Source of the DNA: Nocardia vermiculata NBRC 100427
GTDB lineage: Bacteria; Actinomycetota; Actinomycetes; Mycobacteriales; Mycobacteriaceae
Direction of reading: 5' to 3'
NCBI RefSeq assembly: GCF_001613265.1
Contig: NZ_BDCA01000021.1
Location: 1 to 64,000 of the forward strand
Length of the DNA: 64,000 nucleotides
The notes under the pieces were generated by a model. It saw only the letters and a list, made by a program, of their open reading frames with translations, was not told the DNA's origin and ran no database searches. Position 1 is the stretch's first letter. Each line of letters begins with the position of its first letter. Shown piece by piece: positions 52,354-61,533 of this stretch. The position numbers and the translations under genes are program-made.

Positions 52354-52842
52354 TCAGAAGACGAAAGCCAAGGCATAGAAGATCCAACCGGTCACAGCGG
52401 TGGCGACCAGATCGACAGCGGCGACGCGGGCCCACGGCAGGTGCCAGGAGCTGTGCTTTCCGGGCCGGATGGGATTTCCGAACCCACGGACGGCTCGGAT
52501 GAGGACGATCGGCCACAGCAGCAACGTGGTAATCGCGAAGAACAGATGTATGACGAGCGAGGTCCACACCGCGGCCGATACGTGACCCCCGACTTCGGCT
52601 GCCGCTCGGTCTTGCCATCCATTGATCCGAATGTCGAGTTCGAAAATGAAAACCGCAGCGAGCAGCGCAATCCCGAGCGGGATCTGCACCCACTTGTGTA
52701 GAGCGAAGCGGCGGCGGTACTTGACCTGATAAACGCTCCAGCTCAGCGCCACAACGACAATCACCATGATCAGGATGAGCAGGTCGAGCATGAGCGAGGC
52801 TCGAGTGCCGAGGAATCCGTCGATACCCGAAAAATCGTTCAC
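52354..52842 (-). CDS. Small membrane protein, DUF420-like
   Basis: 162 residues with four spans (LLILIMVIVVVALSWSVYQV, LGIALLAAVFIFELDIRI, VIHLFFAITTLLLWPIVLIR and a C-terminal span). The layout of His residues at span edges (LHKW, VIHLFF) resembles DUF420/CtaM-type proteins connected with heme-copper oxidases, but the match is by pattern only. The GTG at 52842 has AAAGG upstream. It is convergent with the MFS gene. Confidence 0.6.
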   Translation of the reverse strand: MNDFSGIDGFLGTRASLMLDLLILIMVIVVVALSWSVYQVKYRRRFALHKWVQIPLGIALLAAVFIFELDIRINGWQDRAAAEVGGHVSAAVWTSLVIHLFFAITTLLLWPIVLIRAVRGFGNPIRPGKHSSWHLPWARVAAVDLVATAVTGWIFYALAFVF

Positions 52843-53020
52843 ATCAAGCCTTTCGAATGCGCAGAACACCGCCGATCACCCATGTTGGCCGCCCGGTCGA
52901 CGATCCACATCGTCTGTGAACATGAGTTTCAGCCTCGAAGGATGGTGCGAGACTTACAACTTTCGATGGCCGCGAGTGTGCTCGAGATCCGGGCGTGCTG
53001 TTCCGACCTGGTTTGCTTCC

Positions 53021-54259
53021 CTAGGCCTCTGGTGGTCCGGCGGGTGAGTAGAGGCGATGGATCGTGAGGGCGGCGGCGAGCAGGCGGGAGTTGTTCGGTT
53101 CACCGGGGTCGATGCCGGTGAGGTCGCCGATTCTTCGTAGCCGGTAGCTTAGGGTGTTGGGATGGACGTGTAGATGTGCCGAGGCGCTTTTGCGGTCGGC
53201 ACCGAAACGCAGGTGCGCTTCGAGTGCTTCGAGTAGATGCGGTGCCTCCAGCAGCGGCACGATGCGGGCCGCGAGCCGGTCGCGGGCCGCGCCGGGGCGG
53301 GTGAGCTGGTATTCGAGCAGCAGGTCATCGAGGTGATACAGGCCAGGGTTCCGGCCCAGGGTGCGTGCGAGGGTGGCGAGTTCGGTGACCTCGGCCGCGG
53401 CGCCGGGTAGCTGCGCACGTGGCACCGCGACCGATTCGGCGAGATATATTCCCGCGCCCAGCTTCTCGGCGAGTTCCGCGCTCAGGGCGGTGGTGCGCAG
53501 TGTATGCCCGGGGTCGGAGTGTACCGGGAGCAACGCGAGTCCGGTGGAACCGTCGAAGGAGACCAGCGCGGTACCGTTGCTGAGTGCGTCCAGGGTGCGG
53601 TGCAGGATCCGGATCCGGCGCCGTGCCAGCAGGTCCGTGGCCGTGGTGCTCGGGTCTTCGGGTCGGGCGTGGATGGCCAGCACGGTGTAGGAGTCGACCA
53701 GCGGCTCGTCGGCGCGGGCGGCGAGCGCTTCGGCAGGCCGCCCGTGCAGCAGGGCGGAGCACAGTTCGCGGCGGGCCTCGCGGTCGGCGTTGTGGATGGA
53801 CTGCCCGACCTCGGTGTAGGTCTCGGTCACGGTGATGGTGATGTTCTTGAGCAGGTCGAGCAGCCCGGCCCCGATGGCCACCAGTTGATCGATCTCCTCG
53901 GGCGTGGCGAGGGAGGCGGCCTCGGCGAGCACCGACTGGGCCGAGCCGTACATGGCCTCGATCAGGAGCGCCAATGGAAAGCGATCTTCGGCGTGACGTT
54001 CGGCGACCGGGGCCACGAAGTCGATGACCTCGGCACGAGTCAGCGTGCGGCCCTCGCTGATCGCTTGCAGGACCGCGCGTCCGCAGGCGTAGATGGCGGG
54101 CAGTACCTCGGGGCGGAAATGGCCGTCGGGCAGATCCGCCGCCGGCGGTGTGGCCCCCAGCCCATCGGCGAGTATCCGTTCAGCGATCTGCGGCCATCGG
54201 GGCAGCAGGCGGGTGAGCAACGGGGCGTCGGTGGTGGACAGCGGTCGAGCGGAGGTCAT
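53021..54259 (-). CDS. PucR-family transcriptional regulator (copy 1)
   Basis: 412 residues. The C-terminal ~60 residues are a PucR/CdaR helix-turn-helix (SASAHLHVHPNTLSYRLRRI, then GDLTGIDPGEPNN). The middle is the GGDEF-like CdaR domain, and LYHLDDLLLEYQLTRPGAAR is the family linker. PucR regulators often activate purine, amino-acid or sugar catabolism. The ATG at 54259 replaces the longer start. It diverges from a second PucR gene 450 bases away, with the short gene at 54502 between them. Confidence 0.87.
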   Translation of the reverse strand: MTSARPLSTTDAPLLTRLLPRWPQIAERILADGLGATPPAADLPDGHFRPEVLPAIYACGRAVLQAISEGRTLTRAEVIDFVAPVAERHAEDRFPLALLIEAMYGSAQSVLAEAASLATPEEIDQLVAIGAGLLDLLKNITITVTETYTEVGQSIHNADREARRELCSALLHGRPAEALAARADEPLVDSYTVLAIHARPEDPSTTATDLLARRRIRILHRTLDALSNGTALVSFDGSTGLALLPVHSDPGHTLRTTALSAELAEKLGAGIYLAESVAVPRAQLPGAAAEVTELATLARTLGRNPGLYHLDDLLLEYQLTRPGAARDRLAARIVPLLEAPHLLEALEAHLRFGADRKSASAHLHVHPNTLSYRLRRIGDLTGIDPGEPNNSRLLAAALTIHRLYSPAGPPEA

Positions 54260-54501
54260 ACAGCGATTGTGGCCCGCGACATCGACAAGGGACACCCCGA
54301 CGAACGATCAGCGAAAAGGTTTGTCTCCATCCACAAGAACCTGTTGCAGTAGTTCGTTCGTGCGTGCAGTGACACCATCCGGTCCCCGGTACAGACTCGC
54401 TGTATCGCGAAAGCGCACCGGCCTACATCGCATGTCCGCCGGATATGCGGCGAACCACATGGCCTGGTGCGCAGCCGCGAGGAGTGGATGGGAAGTACAG
54501 A

Positions 54502-54714
54502 ATGTCGAATATTCAGCAGGCGGTCGGCTCATCGTCCTACGCCACCCTCGACGCGGGCGGCGACACGGTGCCGGGGGGCGAACACACCGCGGTGGCCTCA
54601 CGCTGGGACGAGGTCACCAACCCCTACTACGGGGCGTTCCTGCGCACGGGCGCCGGTGCACGGCGGGTGTGCGCGTTCGGCCCGTGGCTGATCGACGGTC
54701 GCGGCACACTATGA
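54502..54714 (+). CDS. 70-residue protein coupled to PucR copy 2
   Basis: 70 residues: MSNIQQAVGSSSYATLDAGG to FGPWLIDGRGTL. GGGAAG lies seven bases upstream of the ATG, and its stop overlaps the next gene's ATG (ATGA). No family is recognised, and there is no signal or span. The clean RBS and coupling support a real gene, perhaps a leader controlling translation of the PucR gene. Confidence 0.6.
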   Translation: MSNIQQAVGSSSYATLDAGGDTVPGGEHTAVASRWDEVTNPYYGAFLRTGAGARRVCAFGPWLIDGRGTL

Positions 54715-55856
54715 CCACGAGTATGGCCGCGGCCCATTCGTGCGCGGCCGCGCAGACCGAGAACATCGTGCGCCAGCTGCTCGAGCGGATTCCCCGTCAC
54801 GGCGGGCCGGGGAATCTGCTGCGTGCGGAGATCAGCAGTGTCGTGGCCGGATGCCTGGACTTGGTCACCGACGAGGCGATGGCCCCGAGCGTCGGGATGG
54901 AACGCATCCATCGCGCGGCGGCGCGGTGGGCCGGTGTCGGGGTGCCGATCGAGACCGTGCACCGGCTCGTGCGCGAAGGCTTCCGACTCCACCTGGACAC
55001 CTACCTCGGCGATCGGCAATGGTCGCCGCTGCGGCGCAACGAGATCGATCGGCTGATGGGGGCACAGAACGCGGTGAACGTAACCGTGGCCAGAGCGTAT
55101 CTGGAAGTCGTACCGCGCACCGGCGCCGCGCGCCAACAGCATGAAGCGGCCCGCGCACTGCTCGGTGGCCGCCGTCCCGACCGGGTCGCGCTGGAATACG
55201 GTATGCCCCTCACACAGTGCTATACCGTTCTGGCGGTCGCGGCCACCAACGCACGCGGTGCCCGGGCGATGGGCACGTTGCAGGACTTGCTCGCGGGGCA
55301 GTGCGGTCACCCCGTGCCGGCCTTGCTCAGCGGGCTCGGCGGCACAATCGTGGTACCGGGCACGATCGCGGACGCCGAGGAAGATCTGCGCACGCTCCTC
55401 ACTCGAATGCCGATGACCGCGTCGGCGGTCCGGACCGACTCCGCGGCGATCCCCGCCGCCGCGGAGACCGCGCACGAACTGCTCGATGTGGTCCGCAGGG
55501 TTTATGGCAGACCCGGGCTCTACCCGTTCGAGGATCTGGTTGTGGAATACCAGCTCACTCGGCCGGCCCCGGCCCGCGACAGCCTGGTCGGGCTGCTGGA
55601 CCCGATCGCCGAGTACCCGGAACTCCTGCAGACTCTGCGCGTGCACATCAGCACGGAGCTCAACCGCAGGCTCACCGCACGCACCCTGCACATCCACGTG
55701 AACACCGTGGACTACCGGCTACGACGGATCGGCTCTCTGGTCGGGCTGGATGCCACTCGCGCGGCCGGGCTGTGGCGCTTGCGTGCGGGCATGATCGCGC
55801 GCAGCTACCTCGACGGCACGGTGATCGAATCACGACCCGCCGACGGGATGCGGTAG
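54711..55856 (+). CDS. PucR-family transcriptional regulator (copy 2)
   Basis: 381 residues. Same family plan as copy 1: the linker LYPFEDLVVEYQLTRPAPAR and the C-terminal helix-turn-helix NRRLTARTLHIHVNTVDYRL followed by RRIGSLVGLDATR. The two proteins differ in the N-terminal half. The ATG at 54711 overlaps the short upstream gene. It probably controls itself, the copy-1 gene or the secretory lipase gene directly downstream. Confidence 0.87.
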   Translation: MTTSMAAAHSCAAAQTENIVRQLLERIPRHGGPGNLLRAEISSVVAGCLDLVTDEAMAPSVGMERIHRAAARWAGVGVPIETVHRLVREGFRLHLDTYLGDRQWSPLRRNEIDRLMGAQNAVNVTVARAYLEVVPRTGAARQQHEAARALLGGRRPDRVALEYGMPLTQCYTVLAVAATNARGARAMGTLQDLLAGQCGHPVPALLSGLGGTIVVPGTIADAEEDLRTLLTRMPMTASAVRTDSAAIPAAAETAHELLDVVRRVYGRPGLYPFEDLVVEYQLTRPAPARDSLVGLLDPIAEYPELLQTLRVHISTELNRRLTARTLHIHVNTVDYRLRRIGSLVGLDATRAAGLWRLRAGMIARSYLDGTVIESRPADGMR

Positions 55857-55905
55857 CGCTTCCTGTCGGCGCCCTACGCTGCGGGTGCCAACTTTATGGC
55901 GACCT

Positions 55906-55925
55906 AATTGTGTTGCTAGACAATT
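55906..55925. promoter_or_regulatory. AT-rich inverted repeat before the lipase gene
   Basis: AATTGT-N8-ACAATT in a short AT-rich island between PucR copy 2 and the lipase gene. A regulator site or promoter element is plausible; the rest of the 179-base gap shows nothing else. Confidence 0.4.
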
Positions 55926-56035
55926 CTTTTCAACCGCAGCCCTTGTCAGGTTGGGGATGTGCATGCGGCCGTTGGGCCGACTGTCCCCGCTGCCGTCCGC
56001 GCCCGGAAAACGTGGCGCGCGAAAGGACCACCAGA

Positions 56036-57355
56036 ATGAGCTCACCCCGCGTCTGCGAGGCTGCGCCCCCAACGCTCACCGACGAGCCCGCCGCCCGGGC
56101 TATCCGCCCGGAAAACGACACGTTCTACTGTCCACCTGCGGATTTCGCGACCCGACCGCCGGGCGCGATCCTGCGCACACGCGTCACCGAGATCGCCTTG
56201 TTCGGGCTGATCCCGCAGCGGTTGTCGGCCTGGCAATTGCTCTACCGCACCAGCGATCTGCACGCAGTCCCCGAGGTCGCCGTCACCACGGTGCTGCTAC
56301 CGGCCGACGCCGCGGCCACTGCACGCCCGCTGGTGTCGTTTCAATGCGCGATCGACGGTGTCGGTTCGAACTGTTTCCCCTCCTACTCCCTACGCCGGGG
56401 CGCGCGAGCGCTCGGGGCGATTCCGCAACTGGAATTACCGGTCATCGCCGAAGCGCTGGCCCGAGGCTGGGCTGTCTCGATCCCCGATCACGGAGGTATG
56501 GGTGGACATTTCGGGGTGGCGCGCGAACCCGGCTATCGCGCCCTCGACGCCGCCCGCGCCGCACTGGCCTTCGAACCACTGGGCCTGACACCCACCACCG
56601 AGGTCGGCCTCTGGGGCTATTCCGGCGGAGGGCTGGCAACCGCGTGGGCGGCAGAAGTCGCCGCGGACTACGCACCCGAACTCAATATCGTCGGCGCCGT
56701 CGCGGGCTCGCCCGTCGGTGACCCCGAGGCTACCTTCGTCCGGCTCAACGGCTCCCTGCTGTCCGGGTTCTCTACGGTCTGCGTCGCGGCATTGCAGCGC
56801 GCCTACCCAGAACTCGAGCAACTACTGGCCGTACACGCCAAGCCCGAATTCCACACCTTGCTCGCCGACGCCGCCTCACGCACCACCTTGGCATTGTTGT
56901 CACGGTCCGCGGGCAAAAACCTGGACCGTTACAGCGAGTCCAGCTTCGTCGACCTGCTGGACCTGCCCGAGATGCGCGCCGTCTTGGACGACATCCGCCC
57001 CGGGGTGCACGCACCTTCGATGCCGGTCCTGATCATTCAAGGCGTCAATGACGAACTGATCGCCGTCCGAGATGTGGACCGCCACGTCGAACGGTACCGG
57101 CGCGCCGGCGCACACGTGCATTACGTCCGCGATCGCCTGAGTATGCACCTCGCCTTGCTCTATCTCGGCACCCCGATGACCATGTCTTGGCTGGCCGATC
57201 GATTCGCGGGCAACCCCTTGCCACCCAGTACCACCACAACGGTGTGGTCACTCACCTGGCGCGGGTGCCATGTCCTGGACCACCTACGATTCGCCGCACT
57301 GTTCGTCCGGATGCTGTGCCGCAGGCCCATTGTCCAACGTCGAAAGGAGGAGTAA
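56036..57355 (+). CDS. Lipase of the secretory LIP family
   Basis: 439 residues. It has the nucleophile elbow GYSGGG with Ser196, the acid loop IIQGVNDELI and a C-terminal His (SMHLALLY), so all catalytic parts look intact. No typical Sec signal is seen in the first 40 residues (MSSPRVCEAAPPTLTDEPAA), so export is uncertain. It shares its family with the Ser-less protein at 22562. The ATG has AAAGGA eight bases upstream. It follows the PucR genes, its likely regulators, and acts on acylglycerols or esters. Confidence 0.85.
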   Translation: MSSPRVCEAAPPTLTDEPAARAIRPENDTFYCPPADFATRPPGAILRTRVTEIALFGLIPQRLSAWQLLYRTSDLHAVPEVAVTTVLLPADAAATARPLVSFQCAIDGVGSNCFPSYSLRRGARALGAIPQLELPVIAEALARGWAVSIPDHGGMGGHFGVAREPGYRALDAARAALAFEPLGLTPTTEVGLWGYSGGGLATAWAAEVAADYAPELNIVGAVAGSPVGDPEATFVRLNGSLLSGFSTVCVAALQRAYPELEQLLAVHAKPEFHTLLADAASRTTLALLSRSAGKNLDRYSESSFVDLLDLPEMRAVLDDIRPGVHAPSMPVLIIQGVNDELIAVRDVDRHVERYRRAGAHVHYVRDRLSMHLALLYLGTPMTMSWLADRFAGNPLPPSTTTTVWSLTWRGCHVLDHLRFAALFVRMLCRRPIVQRRKEE

Positions 57356-57429
57356 ACGCTCTCTGGACGGGTTGGCGGACTCGTCGGATCTATCGCCGCC
57401 GAGCAACAGCGCCGGCAGCGGATGCACGC

Positions 57430-60360
57430 TCAGTAATACTCCCGCACGTACCCCAGCGCCTTTTCGAACACATCGTTATCTCGAATCTTGAACTGGACGT
57501 AGAGCGTTCGGCGTAGCGCCTGGCGTACCTCCTGATCACCGCGAATGGTGTCCTGCCAACCGTCGAAGCGCACACCCCGCACCACTTCGTCGATGCGGGC
57601 CACCACGTTGCCGACGATGATGGGCGTCTGTTCGGTTTCCAGCGCTTCGAACAGTTCGGTCAGGGCGGCCTGGCCTTGCTGTTCGCGGGGGATCTGCTCG
57701 GTGGTCTTCTCGGCGGCAACGGTGTCGCGGGCCAGTTCCAGGAGCTCGCGTAGGAAGTCGAGGCTGGATTGCTGTATACCGGCGTATTTTTCGCGGAGCG
57801 CGTTGAGGCGTTGGCCGAGTTCGACGAATATCGGGTTGTTGAGGTGGCGCGCGATTCGGGCGGTGATCTGCTGTTCGATTTCCTCGTGCGAGATGTCGCT
57901 GCGTCGGCCCAGCATGAGGTCTTCGATGGTTTGGGCGTCGAGCACGATCTTCTCGGTGCTCTGCGGGATCTCCACTTGCACGTGCTCGTTGATCAGGTCG
58001 ACGGTTTTTGCTCCGAGCGCGTGCCAGACCAGTCGGCCGGTGATGTCGGAGGGCCGCACCGATTCGTATACGTCGGTCAGCCAGCGGTAGTCGTCGCGAA
58101 ACGGGGTCAATATCGGGTCGGGGCTCAGCGCCTCCCATAGTTGGGATACGACGCTGTAGGCACGGCCGAAGGCATCTTTGCTCTCGTCGTCGGCGATCGC
58201 GGATTGGGCTTGCACGAGCCCTTCGTAGCCGCCGACGGTCCGGTCGACACCGGGAAAGAAGGCCAGTGCGGTGGCCATGGCGGGCGCGAGTTCGTCCTTC
58301 AGCTGTTCGATGTTCGAGATGACTTGCCGCACCGATTTCTCGTCGAATGCCAGCGAGTTGGCGACATCGTCGAAGATGCCGAGGTAGTCCACGATCAGCC
58401 CGTGCGTCTTGTGCGGCGGATACACCCGGTTGGTGCGGGTGATGGCCTGCAGCAGGGTGTGTTCCTGCAGCGGCCGGTCCAGGTATTGGCAATACAGGAT
58501 GGGGGCGTCGAACCCGGTGAGCAGCTTCGCGGTGACGATGATGATCTTCAGTGGATCCTTGGGGTCGTTGAACCGCGCGAGGATCTGTTCCAACTCGTCG
58601 GCGTTGGGCGACCACTGTGCCCAATCCTTGGAGTCGGCACGTGTTTTCGACATCACGATGGTCGAGGCGTCGGCGCCGAGGTACTTGTCCAGTTCGGCCT
58701 TGTAAGCTACGCAGCATGCCTTGTCGTAGGCGACGACCTGCGCCTTGAACCCGGATGGTTCGACCTTCGTGCGGAAATGTTCGGCGATGTCGGCGGCGAT
58801 CTTCGCGATCCGGGACGGGGTTTTGATCAGCACCTCGATCGAGGCGGCCTTCTGCGAGAGGGTGATCTTCTCGTTCTCCGACAGTCCCCGATCGGCGACC
58901 AGTTCGTCGAAGGCGGTGTCGATGGCTTCCTGGTCGATGTGGATCTGCGACAGCCGCGGTTCGAAATGCAGTGGCAGCGTGGCCCCGTCACGGATGGAGT
59001 CGTGAAACGAGTAGCGCGACAGGTAGCCGCCTTCGTCCTCGGCCGACCCGAACCACATGAACGTATTGCGGTCGCGCTTGTTGATCGGCGTGCCGGTGAG
59101 GCCGAACAGGAATGCGTTCGGCAGTGCCTCACGCATCCGCTGCCCGTAGTCGCCTTCCTGTGTTCGGTGTGCCTCGTCGACCATGACGATGATGTTGTCG
59201 CGGGCATCGAGCACTCCGGGTGCCTCGCCGAACTTCTGCACGGTGGTGATGATGATTCGCCGTGCGCCGACACTGAGCATGCTCTGCAGTCCGGCGCGGG
59301 TGTCCGCCGGTTCGAGTCCCGGTACGTCGGCGGCGTTGAAGGTGCCGGTGATCTGGGTGTCGAGGTCGATGCGGTCGACCACGATCAGGATGGTCGGATT
59401 GGTCAACGCCGCCATCGCCCGCAGTTTCAGCGCGGTGAACACCATCAGCAGCGATTTGCCGGAACCCTGGAAATGCCAGATCAGACCTTGTTTGATGGTG
59501 CCACGCAGCACTCGCTCGACGATGAGGTTGGTGGCCTGGAACTGCTGGAACCGGGCAATGATTTTGATCTTGCGGTGTTGCTTGTCGGTCGCGTAGATGG
59601 TGAAGAACCGCAGAAAGTCCAGCACCGCAGCAGGTTTCAGGACGCCTTCGACGGCCTCCCGCACCGCGGTCAACCCGAACTTCGCCGGCGCGTCCTCGTC
59701 GGTGGTCTCTTCCCGCCACGGCCCCCACAACTCGACCGGCATCCCGACCGTGCCGTAATGAAAGTCTTTGCCCTCGGTAGCGAAAGAGAACACGTTGGGG
59801 ACGAAAAACTGCGGCACGGTTTGTTCGTAGTCGTGATGGATCTGCGCGGCGGCGTCGATCCAGGTGTAGGCCGAACGGGTCGGCGATTTCGCCTCACCGA
59901 CCACCAACGGAAACCCGTTGCACCACAACACCACATCGAACCGCTTCTCGACCCGCCCCTGCCGGAACGTGACCTCGGTCGACACGGCCCACTGATTCGC
60001 CGAATCATCGTCGAGATGATCGAAGTCGATCAACCGAACCGTCGTATGCTCCCCGTTCGGCCCGAACGGCATCGACTTCTGCCCGGTCAACCACGCCATG
60101 AACTGCTCATTGGCGACCACCGGATGCTTACTGTCCCGCGCCGAGATCAGTATCGCCCGCAACTGATGCAACACCTGCTCGGCCTCGGAGTCGCCGACCT
60201 CGGGGTTCAGGTTGATCAGGGCTTCTTTGACGCGGCTTTCGAGGAGTACCTGATCGGTGCGGCGGGGGAGTTCGGAACCGGGGACGGGCTGGACGTCGGT
60301 CGATTTCACAATATCGCGAACGAAATCGCGGACAGTGTTGGCTTCGTTGAACTGGGCCAT
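57430..60360 (-). CDS. hsdR: Type I restriction enzyme R subunit (HsdR)
   Basis: 976 residues. The N-terminal nuclease PD-(D/E)xK region is RFDVVLWCNGFPLVVGEAK. Motor motifs follow: Walker A HFQGSGKSLLMVFTALKLR, VDRIDLD, the DEAH box MVDEAHRTQEGDYGQ, and motif III GLTGTPIN. The C-terminal helical domain is typical of HsdR. It starts at the ATG at 60360, one base after the hsdS stop. It would cut DNA distant from the recognition site after ATP-driven translocation. Long open frames on the opposite strand are antisense shadows. Confidence 0.93.
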   Translation of the reverse strand: MAQFNEANTVRDFVRDIVKSTDVQPVPGSELPRRTDQVLLESRVKEALINLNPEVGDSEAEQVLHQLRAILISARDSKHPVVANEQFMAWLTGQKSMPFGPNGEHTTVRLIDFDHLDDDSANQWAVSTEVTFRQGRVEKRFDVVLWCNGFPLVVGEAKSPTRSAYTWIDAAAQIHHDYEQTVPQFFVPNVFSFATEGKDFHYGTVGMPVELWGPWREETTDEDAPAKFGLTAVREAVEGVLKPAAVLDFLRFFTIYATDKQHRKIKIIARFQQFQATNLIVERVLRGTIKQGLIWHFQGSGKSLLMVFTALKLRAMAALTNPTILIVVDRIDLDTQITGTFNAADVPGLEPADTRAGLQSMLSVGARRIIITTVQKFGEAPGVLDARDNIIVMVDEAHRTQEGDYGQRMREALPNAFLFGLTGTPINKRDRNTFMWFGSAEDEGGYLSRYSFHDSIRDGATLPLHFEPRLSQIHIDQEAIDTAFDELVADRGLSENEKITLSQKAASIEVLIKTPSRIAKIAADIAEHFRTKVEPSGFKAQVVAYDKACCVAYKAELDKYLGADASTIVMSKTRADSKDWAQWSPNADELEQILARFNDPKDPLKIIIVTAKLLTGFDAPILYCQYLDRPLQEHTLLQAITRTNRVYPPHKTHGLIVDYLGIFDDVANSLAFDEKSVRQVISNIEQLKDELAPAMATALAFFPGVDRTVGGYEGLVQAQSAIADDESKDAFGRAYSVVSQLWEALSPDPILTPFRDDYRWLTDVYESVRPSDITGRLVWHALGAKTVDLINEHVQVEIPQSTEKIVLDAQTIEDLMLGRRSDISHEEIEQQITARIARHLNNPIFVELGQRLNALREKYAGIQQSSLDFLRELLELARDTVAAEKTTEQIPREQQGQAALTELFEALETEQTPIIVGNVVARIDEVVRGVRFDGWQDTIRGDQEVRQALRRTLYVQFKIRDNDVFEKALGYVREYY

Positions 60361-60361
60361 A

Positions 60362-61533
60362 CTATTCTCCGAAAATCTTACTGAGAAGCGTTGTCTTGAG
60401 AGAATCGAGAGATGCAATCTCATCCTCGGCGGACCCAGCAGCGAGTTTAAATTTTTCGAGCTCGTCGAGAACTTTTCGCTGTCGATTTAATGGTGGTGCC
60501 GGGAATTGAAACCGACTAAGCGATCTTCTGTTGATCTTCACCATGCTAGTGGCACTTCCTGCCGCAGTTCGTCGCATGTGCTTCCGTCCGTGAGTGCTGC
60601 TCAACACTGCCGCCGCGAACTCCGGAAGGATATGCAACTCCAGCGACAACCGCATCATGGTGTCGGGAAAAGAGACATCGTCGCGTACTTCTGAGAATAT
60701 GCCGACACGTCCCACCAAATCGATGGTATTCGCTCGGGATATCAACAGGTCGCCCGGTCGCAGCGTCGCACCTCGGGTCTTCGACGTGTCCACCACGTTC
60801 TTGAGGTTTCCGCGACGATAACCTTCCGGCCCAAGCGCTGCAAGGGAAAGTACGTATCGCCCGGTATGCTCATCGACTGGCCTGGCAGACCAGCCGCTCT
60901 CAGGAGAACAAGCCCACACTTCCTCGAATGGGATGACGTAAGTTCCGAGGCGGTAAACTTCTTCATCGGTCCACTTGGTTCGAGCCACCGAGAGGCACGC
61001 TAGTGTTGTTGCCGCTGCTTGTCGGTTGGTTTCTACAGCCCACAACAAATCAGCAATCCGCTTCTGCTCATCCAACGGCGGCAGATCGAACTCGTACCGT
61101 GCCAGTTCTCCCCAATTCAAATATGGATTGACAGAACCGCGAGAGTTTGAGACCGCGTAGGCGTGGAATACTTCGGCCGACATGACAAATGGGAGAAACT
61201 CTTGTAGGAGGACGTTCGGGTCTTTTGTCTCCAGGACAAAGGTCTTCTCCCCGGTGATGCCGACGAAATCCGGCACCGCTACCTTTCGGAGGTAGGTCCG
61301 GCGTGAGACGTACAGTACGTGTCCCGGCTTGAATCGCTTGTAGAACATCGGTCCGATCGGATCGCGGCCGATCACACCCCAGTCCGTGATCGCAAGGTTG
61401 TTACTCGGAATATGCTCACCAGCGAGAAAGCGTTCCAGCCCAGACGTTTCGGGGTCGACCCGGTCGGTAACGTGCCGGACCACCTCGCCCAGCGCAACGC
61501 GCTTCCACTGCGTTTATCGAGTTGCAGTGTCAC
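60362..61533 (-). pseudogene. hsdS: Type I specificity subunit (hsdS) with a frameshift at the 5' end
   Basis: From 61483 down, an open frame gives HsdS-type sequence: MVRHVTDRVDPETSGLERFL, a first target-recognition domain, spacer PPLDEQKRIADLLWAVE, second domain and final DELEKFKLAAGSAEDEIASL. The normal beginning of this family (MTLQLDK-x-x-WKRVxLGEVVRH) is present but split: GTG at 61533, overlapping the hsdM stop (GTGA), gives VTLQLDK in one frame, while TQWKRVALGEVV continues one frame over; a TAA separates them. One missing A in the AAA run at 61513-61515 would explain it. Use of an internal start would lose about 17 residues. Confidence 0.8.

Noticed and set aside
54301..54366. ACGAACGA and TCGTTCGT between the PucR genes as an operator
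   Set aside because: The arms are short and about 45 bases apart, too weak to call without comparison.
58141..60384. 747-codon open frame on the plus strand over hsdR
   Set aside because: HsdR on the minus strand has full family motifs; the plus frame shows no domain and is a high-GC antisense shadow.
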